From Hymenobacter armeniacus (GTDB lineage Bacteria > Bacteroidota > Bacteroidia > Cytophagales > Hymenobacteraceae), in contig NZ_JACXAC010000010.1 in assembly GCF_014699055.1 (NCBI RefSeq), forward strand, positions 1-54,168: DNA of 54,168 bases. Direction: 5' to 3'. Below are positions 43,436 through 52,262 of this stretch, one piece after another (the first letter of the stretch is position 1; each line of letters starts with the position of its first letter). The notes below the pieces were generated by a model. That model was not told the DNA's origin. It saw only the letters and a program-made list of their open reading frames with translations, and ran no database searches. Made by a program: the position numbers and the translations under genes.

Positions 43436-44041
43436 TCAATGCGACTTCAAAGCAAATTTAATCAATTCCTCCACGCTCAGGTCGCTGCCGTGTTTCTGCT
43501 GAATCTGGTCCAGTTGCTTCTCGGCGGCGGCCCGCGCAAAGCCCAGGGTCACCAGAGCCTGCAACGCTTCGGCGCGGTGCGTATTGTGCTGGCGGGCCAG
43601 GGGCACGGTGTCGACGCCGGCTTTGGCCAGCAGTTCGTCTTTGCGCAGCTTGTCTTTGAGTTCCAGAATCACGCGCTGGGCCGTCTTGGGACCCACGCCT
43701 TTGATGGCCTGAATGGCCCGCACGTTCTCGTGCACGATGGCGTCGCGGATTTCGCCCACGCTCATGCTGCTCACCATCACGATGCCCGTGCCCGGCCCGA
43801 TGCCCGACACCGAAATCAACTGCATAAACAGCGCCTTTTCGTTGGGGTCCAGGAAGCCGTACAGCGTCTGCCCGTCCTCCTTGATGTGCTGGTAGGTGTA
43901 GATTTTGGTGGCCGCGCCCTCGGCGGGCAGCTTCGAGTACGTGGCCAGCGAAATGCGAACTTCGTAGCCCACGCCGAGAATGTCGACGATGGCTAAGGTG
44001 GCGTCTTTGTAAGCTAGTTTACCGTCGAGGTAGGCAATCAT
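43436..44041 (-). CDS. ruvA: Holliday junction branch-migration protein RuvA
   Basis: This 201-residue protein binds four-way DNA junctions as a tetramer and loads the RuvB helicase during recombination. It has the N-terminal OB fold (MIAYLDGKLAYKDATLAIVDILGVGYEV), two helix-hairpin-helix motifs (LISVSGIGPGTGI and AIKGVGPKTAQRVILELKDKL) and the C-terminal RuvB-binding domain (EALQALVTLGFARAAAEKQL). The length is normal. It lies between maeB and sprA on the same strand, as in many Bacteroidota; ruvB and ruvC are not in the window. Confidence 0.97.
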   Translation of the reverse strand: MIAYLDGKLAYKDATLAIVDILGVGYEVRISLATYSKLPAEGAATKIYTYQHIKEDGQTLYGFLDPNEKALFMQLISVSGIGPGTGIVMVSSMSVGEIRDAIVHENVRAIQAIKGVGPKTAQRVILELKDKLRKDELLAKAGVDTVPLARQHNTHRAEALQALVTLGFARAAAEKQLDQIQQKHGSDLSVEELIKFALKSH

Positions 44042-44198
44042 AGAGCGGGAAAGGAGGAACGAGAAAAGCGCTTCAGTAGCTAGGCAACACCCGGAACGGG
44101 GTTTTCCCTCCCAAATTTACTGGCTTTTCGGCCAAAAATTTTGGGCAAAATGAAGAAGTTGTGAAGCAGTTGGGCAGGTCAACAGAATCAGGCAAAAA

Positions 44199-44296
44199 GA
44201 ACGTCATGCTGAGCGCAGCCGAAGCATCTCCACAGCGCAAGTAATCGGATTTACTATTGCGGGTGAGATGCTTCGGCTGCGCTCAGCATGACGTTC
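44199..44296. repeat. Dispersed palindromic repeat, copy 2 (between maeB and ruvA)
   Basis: The 32-base left arm (44199-44230, GAACGTCATGCTGAGCGCAG...) is the exact complement of the right arm (44265-44296), enclosing 34 nt. Both arms share GTCAT..TGAGCGCAGC.GAAG with the repeat at 18140-18245. It lies just past the maeB stop and can act as a transcription stop between maeB and ruvA. Confidence 0.88.
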
Positions 44297-44321
44297 CTAT
44301 GTTTGTTGAAAAACGCCGCCC

Positions 44322-46592
44322 CTACAGCGCCTTGCTGCCCATCTGCGCGTCGACCACCGCAATGGAGGCCATGTTCACGATGTCGCGCACGCTCGCGCCC
44401 AGCTGCAGGATGTGCACCGGTTTGCGCATGCCCATCAGCACCGGGCCGATGACTTCGGCGCCGCCAATTTCCTGCAGCACCTTGTAGGCGATGTTGCCCG
44501 ACTCCACGTTGGGGAAGATGAGCGTGTTGGCGCCCTTCTCGGCCAGCGGCGAAAAGTCGTAGTGCTCCTGCAGCAGCTGCGGGCTCAGGGCCACGTTGGC
44601 CTGCATTTCGCCGTCGATGAGCAGGTCGGGAAAGCGCTGCTTGGCCAGCTCGGTGGCGCGGCGCGTCTTCTCGGGCAGCGGGCCGGCGTTGGAGCCGAAG
44701 TTGGAGTAGCTGATGACGGCAATGCGCGGCTCGGTGTCGAAGAAGCGCACGGCGCGGGCCGTCAGGCCGATAATCTCCACCATTTCCTCGGCCGTGGGGT
44801 TGATGTTCACCGTGGTATCGGCGAAGAAATATGGGCCTTTCTTGTGCTGAATGATGTACATGGAGGCCACGCGGCGCACGCCGTCCTCGGTGCCCACCAC
44901 CTGCAGCGAGGGAATGATGCTTTTGCCGTAGTCCTTGGTGAGGCCGGTGATGCAGGCATCGGCCTCGCCGGTTTCCACCATCATGGCCGCGAAGTAGTTG
45001 CGCTCGCGCATCAGCCGGCGGCCTTCGTACAGCGTCATGCCGCGGCGCTGGCGCTTGCCGTAGAGGATGGCCGCGTACTCGTCGCGCTTGGCGTCCTGCT
45101 TCAGGATGTTGATGATTTCGCAGCCCTCCAGGTCGAGGCTGTTTTCGCGGGCAATGGTTTCGATTTTCTCCTGCGGGCCCAGCAAAATGGGAAAGCAAAT
45201 GCCCTCGTCGCGCAGAATCTGGGCGGCTTTGAGAATCTTGTAGTTGTCGGCTTCGGCAAATACCACGCGCTTGGGATTGGCGCGGGCGGCCGAGGTCATG
45301 CGGTTCATCAGCTTCTGGTTCACGCCCAGGCGGGCGCGGAGCTGGTCTTCGTAGGCCGTCCAGTCGGTGATGGGCGCCTTGGCCACGCCGCTTTCCATGG
45401 CCGCCTTGGCCACGGCCGGGCTCACGGTGGTAATCAGGCGCGGGTCTAGCGGCTTGGGAATCAAGTAATTGCGTCCAAAGGCCAGCGTATTGTCGCCGTA
45501 GGCCTTGTTCACCATCTCGGGCACGGGCTCTTTGCTCAGCTCGGCCAAGGCGTGCACCGCCGCCAGCTTCATGGCCTCGTTGATTTCGGTGGCGCGCACG
45601 TCCAGCGCCCCCCGGAAAATGTAGGGGAAGCCCAGCACGTTGTTCACTTGGTTGGGGTGGTCGGAGCGGCCGGTAGCCATGATGAGGTCGTCGCGCGTGG
45701 CCATGGCCAGCTGGTAGCTCACCTCCGGGTCGGGGTTGGCCAGGGCAAAGACGATGGGGTTGTCGGCCATTTTCAGCAGCAGGCCGGCGGGCAGCACGTT
45801 GGCCGCCGAGAGGCCCAGGAACACGTCGGCGCCCTCTAAAGCTTCCTCCAGATTATTGACGGCCCGCGTGGTGGCAAACTGCATCTGAATGGGCGCCAAG
45901 TTGGTACGCCGCTCGTGGATGAGGCCGTCCTTGTCGAACACCACAATGTTTTCCTTCTTGAGGCCCAGCGCCAGGTACAGCCGCAGGCACGACACGGCCG
46001 CCGCGCCCGCCCCGCTCACCACTAGCTGCACTTCGTCAATCTTCTTGCCCACTATTTCGAGCGCGTTCAGCAGCGCGGCCGAGGTGATGATGGCCGTGCC
46101 GTGCTGGTCGTCGTGCATCAGCGGGATGTTCATCTTCTCGCGCAGCTCCGTCTCGATGCGGAAGCACTCCGGTGCCTTGATGTCTTCCAAGTTGATGCCG
46201 CCAAACGTGGGCTCCAGCGACTTCACAATCTTGATGAACTCGTCGGGGTCGGTGGCGTCAATCTCGATGTCGAAGCAATCGATGCCCGCAAACTTCTTGA
46301 ATAGCACGCCTTTGCCTTCCATCACCGGCTTGCTGGCGGCCGGGCCGATGTTGCCCAGGCCCAGCACCGCCGTGCCGTTGCTGATGACGGCCACTAGGTT
46401 GCCCTTGGCGGTGTACTTGTACACGTCGTCGGGGTTTTCGGCAATGGCTTTGCAGGGCTCGGCCACGCCGGGCGAGTACGCCAGGGCCAAGTCGAGCTGG
46501 GTGCTTACGGGCTTGGTGGGAATCACCTCAATCTTGCCGGCGGGCTCCTGCGAATGGTAGTTGAGGGCGTCTTGTTTATTTATTTTCAGCAT
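44322..46592 (-). CDS. maeB: NADP-dependent malic enzyme with phosphotransacetylase-like domain
   Basis: This 756-residue enzyme oxidatively decarboxylates malate to pyruvate with reduction of NADP, supplying NADPH in the cytoplasm. The N-terminal malic half (about 1-420) has LALAYSPGVAEPCKAI, FDIEIDATDPDEFI, DDQHGTAIITSAALLNALE, and the nucleotide-binding VSGAGAAAVSC and SAANVLPAG. The C-terminal half (about 430-750) resembles phosphotransacetylase (RVVFAEADN, MMVETGEADACITGL, LIFPNVESGNIAYKVLQ, MG..KPVHILQLG). It usually has no transferase activity but binds acetyl-CoA as an allosteric regulator. The two-domain length is the MaeB type. It heads the conserved maeB-ruvA-sprA block, with a palindromic repeat between it and ruvA. 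Confidence 0.95.
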   Translation of the reverse strand: MLKINKQDALNYHSQEPAGKIEVIPTKPVSTQLDLALAYSPGVAEPCKAIAENPDDVYKYTAKGNLVAVISNGTAVLGLGNIGPAASKPVMEGKGVLFKKFAGIDCFDIEIDATDPDEFIKIVKSLEPTFGGINLEDIKAPECFRIETELREKMNIPLMHDDQHGTAIITSAALLNALEIVGKKIDEVQLVVSGAGAAAVSCLRLYLALGLKKENIVVFDKDGLIHERRTNLAPIQMQFATTRAVNNLEEALEGADVFLGLSAANVLPAGLLLKMADNPIVFALANPDPEVSYQLAMATRDDLIMATGRSDHPNQVNNVLGFPYIFRGALDVRATEINEAMKLAAVHALAELSKEPVPEMVNKAYGDNTLAFGRNYLIPKPLDPRLITTVSPAVAKAAMESGVAKAPITDWTAYEDQLRARLGVNQKLMNRMTSAARANPKRVVFAEADNYKILKAAQILRDEGICFPILLGPQEKIETIARENSLDLEGCEIINILKQDAKRDEYAAILYGKRQRRGMTLYEGRRLMRERNYFAAMMVETGEADACITGLTKDYGKSIIPSLQVVGTEDGVRRVASMYIIQHKKGPYFFADTTVNINPTAEEMVEIIGLTARAVRFFDTEPRIAVISYSNFGSNAGPLPEKTRRATELAKQRFPDLLIDGEMQANVALSPQLLQEHYDFSPLAEKGANTLIFPNVESGNIAYKVLQEIGGAEVIGPVLMGMRKPVHILQLGASVRDIVNMASIAVVDAQMGSKAL

Positions 46593-46669
46593 AGCGAAGG
46601 CCCGGGCGGTGCCGGGCGAGGTTCAGACTGCAAGTTGGGGCATGCGGGCTTATGTCGGGCGCGTCGGGC

Positions 46670-46704
46670 AAAAAAACAGCGCCCCGCGTAAGCCACGCGA
46701 GGCG
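46670..46704 (-). terminator. Intrinsic terminator after the lipoprotein gene
   Basis: Read on the minus strand, GCGCCTCGCG and CGCGGGGCGC pair around a short loop and are followed by TG and seven T residues. It lies about 30 nt past the stop at 46732 and before maeB. Confidence 0.85.
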
Positions 46705-46731
46705 CCGCCGGACGCGAAGTCCGCACAATGA

Positions 46732-47325
46732 TTATCGGAGCGGCACCTCGTTGAAGACGCCGTAGAGCTTGATATCGGCATCGGAGCGCGGGTCTTGCGA
46801 CGGCGGCACCGGCGTGCTCAAAAAAGAATAAGGGTTCTTGGCCCGCCGCACGAGCAGCGTAAAATTGCCGGCCAGCAGTTGGCGGCCCGCGTCATACGCC
46901 GTGACGGTAAAGGTGGCGTTGTCTATCACCTGCCCGTTGCTGGAGTAGAAATTGCTGGCCGAGCCCGAGAGCGGGCGCAGGTATTCCACCAGCACGTCGC
47001 CCAGGCCGGGGTTGGGCTGGGTGCCCACGGCGTAGGTGCCCACCCAGCCGGCTTTCATCTTGCTTTTGGGCATGATGAACCGCAGCTGGTCGGAAGCAAA
47101 CGGGCTGTTGAACGCGAATTCGATGCGGTCGGAGTACTGCTTGGCGATGGGGTTTTCGGCCAGGTACGAGGCGCCCCGGGCGGGCGTGGCGTCGTAGTAC
47201 GTCACGGCCACGTTCACGGTGGCTTCCTGGGCCGGCGCGGGCGGCGGCGGGGTAGGTTCGACTTCTTTTTTGGAGCAGCTCAGCAGCAAAAGGGTCGTAG
47301 AGCAGATGAGGGAAAGGGTTTTCAT
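46732..47325 (-). CDS. Lipoprotein of unknown function
   Basis: This 197-residue protein has a type II signal peptide MKTLSLICSTTLLLLSC and the lipid-attached cysteine at residue 17. It is followed by a Lys/Glu pair and a proline-rich tether (KKEVEPTPPPPAPAQEA). The mature part looks beta-rich (TVNVAVTYYDA, RIEFAFNSPFASDQLRFIMP, GWVGTYAVGTQPNPG, NATFTVTAYDAGRQLLAGNFTLLV), possibly a single immunoglobulin- or lipocalin-like fold. No known motif was recognised. It is separated from the transglycosylase gene by 89 nt and from maeB by a terminator. Confidence 0.72.
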   Translation of the reverse strand: MKTLSLICSTTLLLLSCSKKEVEPTPPPPAPAQEATVNVAVTYYDATPARGASYLAENPIAKQYSDRIEFAFNSPFASDQLRFIMPKSKMKAGWVGTYAVGTQPNPGLGDVLVEYLRPLSGSASNFYSSNGQVIDNATFTVTAYDAGRQLLAGNFTLLVRRAKNPYSFLSTPVPPSQDPRSDADIKLYGVFNEVPLR

Positions 47326-47414
47326 GGCACAAAGATGGGGGTTGGGCTGCTGCCCTTTCCCAACTCCTGTGCCAGGCCGGGCCTGTTTGCCCGGTTAGCG
47401 GCCCGTCTTACTGC

Positions 47415-49577
47415 TCAGCTCTGCGGCACCAGCAGCTTCTGGCCCAGCTTCACCTCGTCGGAGGTGAGGTGGTTCACTTCGCGCAGCTGCTGCATGCTCA
47501 CCCCAAAGCGGCGCGAGATGTTGAAGAGGGTGTCGCCGGGCTGCACGAGGTGCACTTTGCCCGTCAGCTCCGCCTTACGCGAGTCGGCCTTCGTGGCTGC
47601 AGCCATGGCCTTCTCCGTCGTTCTCGGATGCCGACGCGGTGCCGCGGCTTCCACGTCGGCCGGCGCGCTGAATACCAGCCGCTGGCCCTGCACCACGTTT
47701 TCGGAGGGCAGCTTGTTCCAGGTCACCAGTTGGGCCACGCTCACGCCGTGCTCGCGGGCCAGCTTGGTGAGGTTGTCGCCCCTGCGCACGGTGTAGGGGC
47801 CAGCCGGGGCGGCGGCTTCGGCAGCTGTGGTTTCGGCGGCGGTGGGCTCGTCGGCCTCTTCGGGTTCGGCCGCCGCCACGGCTTTTTCGGCACGCTTGGC
47901 TTCGGTGGCCTGCGCCTGAGCGGCGCGACGGGCGGCCACGCGGGCCTGCGCCTCAGCCGCCGCCTGCTGAATGGCCTGCCGCTGCCGAATGGCCACCAGG
48001 CGGGCTTCCTGCAGCTTTTCCTGGCGCACCAGCTCCTGCACGCGCGCCACTTCGCGGGCGTTGGCCTCGGCCTGCTCCTTGCGGGCAGCCGCTTCCTCAG
48101 CCGAGGCCACGGGCCGCACGGGGCGGGGCGTTGGCGCCACGGCCACGGCTTCCACCGGGGCTTTGGCCGTAGCGGGCGCGGCGGCCGGCAGGGGCACAAA
48201 CACCACCAGCTGCTTGCCCGGCTTCAGGGCTCTGCCCTTGGGTAGGTCGTTCCAGCGCCGCAGCTGGGCCTGGCTGACGTCAAACCGCTCAGCCAGGCTG
48301 GCCAGCGTTTCGCCGCGCTTCACCTTGTGGGGCACGCGGCGGAAACGCGGTGCTTCGGCCTCGGCTTCGGCGCGCGGGCCGCCGCTGGCGGCCAGCAGCT
48401 GCTTGCTCTGCCAGGGCTCCACGCCTTCCAACCGGGGCGGCAGCGCGGCCAGGGCTTGCGGCAACTCGGCCGTGGGCTGGCAGTAGTCCAGCAAGGTGTT
48501 GCGGTCCACATCGCCCAGGTGCACCGCCGCTGAGGCCGGGAAGCGCACTACATAGGGCCGGTAGCCCGCCGGCAGCGCCGCCCGCCGCAGCTCCGGATTG
48601 AAGCGGGTGAGGTACAGGGAATCTGCGTAGCCGCAGGCGCGGCTCAGGCGGCGCAGGTCGAAGGCGCGGCCGCGCAGGCCCAGGGTGTCCAGCGCCTCGG
48701 CGTATTGGTATTGCAGCTTGTCGGTACGCAGGCCGTGGGCTTCGGCGTACTTCATGCTGTACATGATGGCCGTGAAAGTGGGCACGTAGTTGCGCGTTTC
48801 GGCCGGCATGTGCGGGTACAGGTCCCAAAAAGTCTTTTTGCCGGTGCGGCGCATCACGCGCTGCACGCTGCCAGCGCCCCAGTTGTAGGCGGCCAGCACC
48901 AGCTCCCAGTCGTGAAACACGCCGTAGAGGTAGCGCAGGTGCTTGCAGGCGGCCTCGGTGGCTTTTTCGGGGGCCATGCGCTCGTCTATCCACTCGTCGC
49001 GCTTCAGGTTGAGGTCGCCGGCGGTGGGGCCCATGAACTGCCAGAGGCCGGTGGCCCCCACCGGCGATTTGGCCGTGGGAATCAGGGCCGACTCCACCAC
49101 GGCCAGGTATTTCAGGTCGGTGGGCAGGTTGTACTTGGCGAGGTATTTCTCGAAGATGGGGAAGTAGAAGTTTTCGCGCTCCAGCACGCGCTGCATGTAG
49201 CTGCGGTTGCGGGCCGTGAACAGGGTCACGTAGGCCATCACCGAGTTGTTGAACTGGTGCGGCACGTCGGTCTCGAAGCAGCCCACGCGGTCGCACACTA
49301 GGTCGCGCAGGGTGGGTGGGGTGCGCAGCCATTCCAACCGGGCCGAGTCGACCTGTTGGGGCGCGGCCACCAACGAATCGGGCTGCAGCTCCAGGCGCAC
49401 CCGCACGGTATCGCCCAACAGCGCTGGCATCGTGGCATTTACCCGGCTAGCCGAGTCCGGCTGCGGTACTTGCTGGGCCATGGTTTTCGGCAGCGGCAGC
49501 AGCAGCCCAAGCAGCCCCAGGCCCAGCCAACGGCGCCGGCCATGAGGCATTTTCACGTGCTTAATCCCTTGCTTCAT
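47415..49577 (-). CDS. Lytic transglycosylase with three LysM domains (MltD-like)
   Basis: This 720-residue protein cuts peptidoglycan glycan strands, leaving 1,6-anhydro-muramic ends. A signal segment (GLGLLGLLLPLPKTMAQQ) precedes an SLT domain at about 125-290. This has the catalytic Glu162 in AVVESALIP, then SPVGATGLWQFMGPTAGD, AAYNWGAGSVQR and MPAETRNYVPTFTAI. LysM domains follow at about 425-470 (HKVKRGETLASLAERFDV), 590-635 (YTVRRGDNLTKLAREHGV) and 672-718 (HLVQPGDTLFNISRRFGV). A long Ala/Glu/Arg helix (VRQEKLQEARLVAIRQRQA and beyond) separates the first two. LysM anchors the enzyme to the wall. gatA lies upstream behind a terminator. Confidence 0.92.
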   Translation of the reverse strand: MKQGIKHVKMPHGRRRWLGLGLLGLLLPLPKTMAQQVPQPDSASRVNATMPALLGDTVRVRLELQPDSLVAAPQQVDSARLEWLRTPPTLRDLVCDRVGCFETDVPHQFNNSVMAYVTLFTARNRSYMQRVLERENFYFPIFEKYLAKYNLPTDLKYLAVVESALIPTAKSPVGATGLWQFMGPTAGDLNLKRDEWIDERMAPEKATEAACKHLRYLYGVFHDWELVLAAYNWGAGSVQRVMRRTGKKTFWDLYPHMPAETRNYVPTFTAIMYSMKYAEAHGLRTDKLQYQYAEALDTLGLRGRAFDLRRLSRACGYADSLYLTRFNPELRRAALPAGYRPYVVRFPASAAVHLGDVDRNTLLDYCQPTAELPQALAALPPRLEGVEPWQSKQLLAASGGPRAEAEAEAPRFRRVPHKVKRGETLASLAERFDVSQAQLRRWNDLPKGRALKPGKQLVVFVPLPAAAPATAKAPVEAVAVAPTPRPVRPVASAEEAAARKEQAEANAREVARVQELVRQEKLQEARLVAIRQRQAIQQAAAEAQARVAARRAAQAQATEAKRAEKAVAAAEPEEADEPTAAETTAAEAAAPAGPYTVRRGDNLTKLAREHGVSVAQLVTWNKLPSENVVQGQRLVFSAPADVEAAAPRRHPRTTEKAMAAATKADSRKAELTGKVHLVQPGDTLFNISRRFGVSMQQLREVNHLTSDEVKLGQKLLVPQS

Positions 49578-49667
49578 AGCACTAAGATAGGCGATGGGTA
49601 AAGAAGTTGTAGAGATGAAATGAAAATTTCCTTACGCGCGGCAACAAGGTTTGGGTGACAGCCAGGC

Positions 49668-49701
49668 AAAAAAATACCCCGGCCAGCAGGCCGGGGCATT
49701 T
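49668..49701 (-). terminator. Intrinsic terminator of the tat-gatA operon
   Basis: On the minus strand ATGCCCCGGCC pairs with GGCCGGGGTAT around TGCT and is followed by six or seven T residues. It lies 25 nt past the gatA stop, separating it from the transglycosylase gene. Confidence 0.92.
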
Positions 49702-49725
49702 GTCAAGCGCAACACGGTTTCGGCT

Positions 49726-51156
49726 TTACGCCACTACTTCCTCCGTGAGCGTGCTGGCAAAAGCCAGCAGCTCGGCCTCTCGGAAAGCACCGGCCATCAC
49801 CTGCAGACCGATGGGCAGGCCGGCGGCGTCCTCCCCTACCGGCACCGAAATGGCGGGCACGCCGGCCAGCGAGGCCTGCACCGTGAAAATGTCGGCCAGG
49901 TACATCGAAACTGGGTCCTGCTTCTCGCCCAGCTTGAAGGCCGTGGTGGGCGTGGTGGGCAGCACAAGGAAATCGTACTGGCGCAACAGCTCATCGGTTT
50001 TCTCCTTGATGAGCCGGCGCACGCGCTGAGCTTTAGTGTAATACGCGTCGTAGTAGCTGGCGCTGAGCACGAAGGTGCCGAGCAGAATGCGCCGCTGCAC
50101 TTCGGCCCCGAAGCCCTGGGCGCGGCTCTTTTTGTAGAGCGACTCCAAATCGGTGGCATCCGGGGCGCGGTAGCCGTACTTCACCCCGTCGAAGCGGCCC
50201 AGGTTGGAGCTGGCTTCGGCCGTGGTGAGGATGTAGTAGGTCGGAATCATGTAGTCGAGGTAGGGAAACTCCACCGCCTCCACCACGTGGCCCTGGCCGC
50301 GCAGTATCTCCAGCTGCGTTTCCAGCGCCGCCTTGATTTCGGGGTTCAGGCCTTCGCTGTCCACGGCGTCGGCGATGTAGCCGATGCGGTAGTGCGGCGC
50401 GGGCGTGAGCAGCTGGCTGTAGGCCGGCACTTCGCGCTGGCTGGCGGTGCTGTCCATGCCATCGGGGCCGGCCATTATTTCGGTCAGCAACGCCGCATCG
50501 GCCACCGAGCGGGTGATGGGGCCAATCTGGTCAAACGACGACGCAAATGCCACCAGCCCGTAGCGCGAAATGCGCGAGTACGTGGGCTTGAAGCCCACCA
50601 CCCCGCAAAACGCGGCCGGCTGGCGCACCGAGCCGCCCGTGTCGGACCCAATTGAAGCCAGGCACATGTCGGCCTGCACGGCCACGGCCGAGCCGCCCGA
50701 CGAGCCGCCAGGCACGCGGGAAGGGTCGGCGGCGTTGCGGGCCGGGCCGAAGTAGGAGGTTTCGTTGGAGCCGCCCATGGCAAATTCGTCGCAGTTCTGG
50801 CGGCCGATGAGGATGGCGTCGGCGTCGAGCAGGCGCTGCACGGCCGTGCCGGTGAAGAGCGACTTGAAGCCGTCGAGCATCAGGCTGCTGCTTTGCAGCG
50901 AATGCCCGGCGTAGGCCAGCACGTCTTTGATGCCAATGACCATGCCGGCCAGCGGCCCGGCAGTGCCGGCCGCCAGCTTGGCATCCACGGCGTCGGCCTG
51001 GGCGCGGGCCTCGTCGGGCCACACCTCCAGGAAGGCGTTGAGGGTGGGGTTCTGGCGCTCGATGTTGCCCAGGTAATACTCAACGAGCTGGCGGCAGGAC
51101 GTGGTGCCCGCCGCCAGCTCGCTACGAACTTCGGATAAAGACTGAAAACGCTTCAA
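49726..51156 (-). CDS. gatA: Asp-tRNA(Asn)/Glu-tRNA(Gln) amidotransferase subunit A
   Basis: This 476-residue amidase-signature enzyme supplies ammonia from glutamine for converting Glu-tRNA(Gln) or Asp-tRNA(Asn) to the correct aminoacyl-tRNA, working with GatB and GatC. The Ser-cisSer-Lys triad is placed by GIKDVL (Lys77), PGGSSGGSA (Ser152) and SDTGGSVRQPA (Ser176), the spacing usual for GatA. GLVAFASSFDQIGPITRSV and the C-terminal FTVQASLAGVPAISVPVG complete the family pattern. gatB and gatC are not in the window. Two TatA genes lie just upstream (29 nt to the nearer one), so the three probably share a transcript. Confidence 0.95.
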   Translation of the reverse strand: MKRFQSLSEVRSELAAGTTSCRQLVEYYLGNIERQNPTLNAFLEVWPDEARAQADAVDAKLAAGTAGPLAGMVIGIKDVLAYAGHSLQSSSLMLDGFKSLFTGTAVQRLLDADAILIGRQNCDEFAMGGSNETSYFGPARNAADPSRVPGGSSGGSAVAVQADMCLASIGSDTGGSVRQPAAFCGVVGFKPTYSRISRYGLVAFASSFDQIGPITRSVADAALLTEIMAGPDGMDSTASQREVPAYSQLLTPAPHYRIGYIADAVDSEGLNPEIKAALETQLEILRGQGHVVEAVEFPYLDYMIPTYYILTTAEASSNLGRFDGVKYGYRAPDATDLESLYKKSRAQGFGAEVQRRILLGTFVLSASYYDAYYTKAQRVRRLIKEKTDELLRQYDFLVLPTTPTTAFKLGEKQDPVSMYLADIFTVQASLAGVPAISVPVGEDAAGLPIGLQVMAGAFREAELLAFASTLTEEVVA

Positions 51157-51184
51157 ACTACTTGCAGATTAGGTGCGCCCAAAG

Positions 51185-51655
51185 TTAGGCATCAGCGCTA
51201 GGACTGGCATTGGCCGGAATGTAGGGCTGCCGGGGCTGGGTACCTTCCGGGGCCATGTTGGGCGGCAGCTGGTGCGCCACCGGCGGCGCGGGTTCCGGGG
51301 CCGGGCTGGGCTCCGGGATGTTGGGATGCTGCAGGTACTCGGCATCGGCCGTGGGAGCCACGTAGGCGGGCGTGGCCCAGGGGTCGAAGCCGGAACCAGT
51401 TTCCGCGTTGGGCGCGGGCTGGGGCGCAGGGTAAGGGTTTTGGGGGCCGTAGCCGTTTTGCTGGGCGTAGTTGTTGGGCTGAGCCGGCTGACCGGCCTGC
51501 TCAAACTCGCGCCGGATTTCGGTACTGGCGTCTTTGAACTCGCGAATGCCCTTGCCCAGGCCCCGCGCCAGTTCCGGAATCTTGTTGGCGCCAAAGAAAA
51601 TGAGGATGACCACCATGATGAGAATCACCTCCGAACCACCGATATCACCAAACAT
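51185..51655 (-). CDS. tatA: Twin-arginine translocase TatA/TatE-type subunit, long Pro-rich tail
   Basis: This 156-residue protein has the classic TatA start: a short N-terminus, one hydrophobic helix (EVILIMVVILIFFGANKIPELARGLGKGIREFKDA) with the conserved FG hinge, then the amphipathic helix. After residue 50 comes an unusual low-complexity tail of about 100 residues rich in Pro, Gln, Asn and Ala. TatA rings form the pore for folded, twin-arginine cargo at the inner membrane. It lies 42 nt after a second TatA gene and 29 nt before gatA. TatC is not in the window. Confidence 0.9.
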   Translation of the reverse strand: MFGDIGGSEVILIMVVILIFFGANKIPELARGLGKGIREFKDASTEIRREFEQAGQPAQPNNYAQQNGYGPQNPYPAPQPAPNAETGSGFDPWATPAYVAPTADAEYLQHPNIPEPSPAPEPAPPVAHQLPPNMAPEGTQPRQPYIPANASPSADA

Positions 51656-51697
51656 ACGAAAGGAGCTTAATGGGTAAAATAGAGTGACGAGCCGGCC

Positions 51698-52066
51698 TTA
51701 CTGGCGCGGCTGGCCGTTGGGGTCGTTGGGGTTGTAAGCCGGCGGAGCGGGCTGCTGGTAGCCCTGCTGCGGCGCGCCTTGCTGCGGATAGCCCGGCTGC
51801 GGGTACCCTTGCGCGGGCTGCTGCGGGTACCCCTGCTGGGGGTATTGCTGCTGATAGGGCGGCACCGGCGCACCGGGCTGGTCTCGGTACTGCGGCTGCT
51901 GCTCTTCGGGCTTGGCGGTGGCGTCTTTGAACTCGCGCACGCCCTGGCCCATGCCCCGAAACAGCTCAGGAATGCGCTTGGCCCCAAACAACAGGATGAT
52001 GACGAACAGGATAAGCAGAATTTCGGTGGTGCCGAAGCTGCCGATTAGAAACAGGGGATGATGCAT
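51698..52066 (-). CDS. Second TatA/TatE-type subunit with PQQGYPQ-rich tail
   Basis: This 122-residue protein has a short N-terminus, membrane helix TTEILLILFVIILLFGAKRIPELFRGMGQGVREFKDA with the FG hinge, and a tail made of repeated PQQGYPQ, PQPGYPQ and APQQGYQQ units. The first 45 residues are clearly paralogous to the neighbouring TatA. The Gln/Tyr/Pro-rich tail recalls low-complexity, possibly self-associating segments and differs in composition from the other tail. It is the first gene of the probable tatA-tatA-gatA transcript; promoter at 52140-52147. Confidence 0.88.
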   Translation of the reverse strand: MHHPLFLIGSFGTTEILLILFVIILLFGAKRIPELFRGMGQGVREFKDATAKPEEQQPQYRDQPGAPVPPYQQQYPQQGYPQQPAQGYPQPGYPQQGAPQQGYQQPAPPAYNPNDPNGQPRQ

Positions 52067-52139
52067 GAGCGGGTGGGCGCCACGGCCCGGTTTGGGATGA
52101 TAAAAGAGGATATACGTAGCCGAACGCCGTTTGGAGTAC

Positions 52140-52147
52140 CAAAGATA
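52140..52147 (-). promoter_or_regulatory. Promoter -7 box for the tat-gatA operon
   Basis: TATCTTTG on the minus strand matches the Bacteroidota -7 consensus TAnnTTTG exactly. A weak -33 box (TTC instead of TTG) lies 20 nt upstream. Transcription would start about 65 nt before the first TatA start codon. Confidence 0.5.
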
Positions 52148-52262
52148 CCCGATAGGAGGTGTTTGCTGAATGAAGCTGCCGTTTGGTAGATAAAGCGCGG
52201 GGGTTGACCGGCCACTTGCTGCGGTTCAACGGAAATACTGCAGTGCGCTGAAACTCATATCT

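Noticed and set aside
51760..51900. Short tandem repeats that could suggest a CRISPR or tandem-repeat array
   Set aside because: They encode the PQQGYPQ units of the TatA-type tail; there are no spacers or cas genes.
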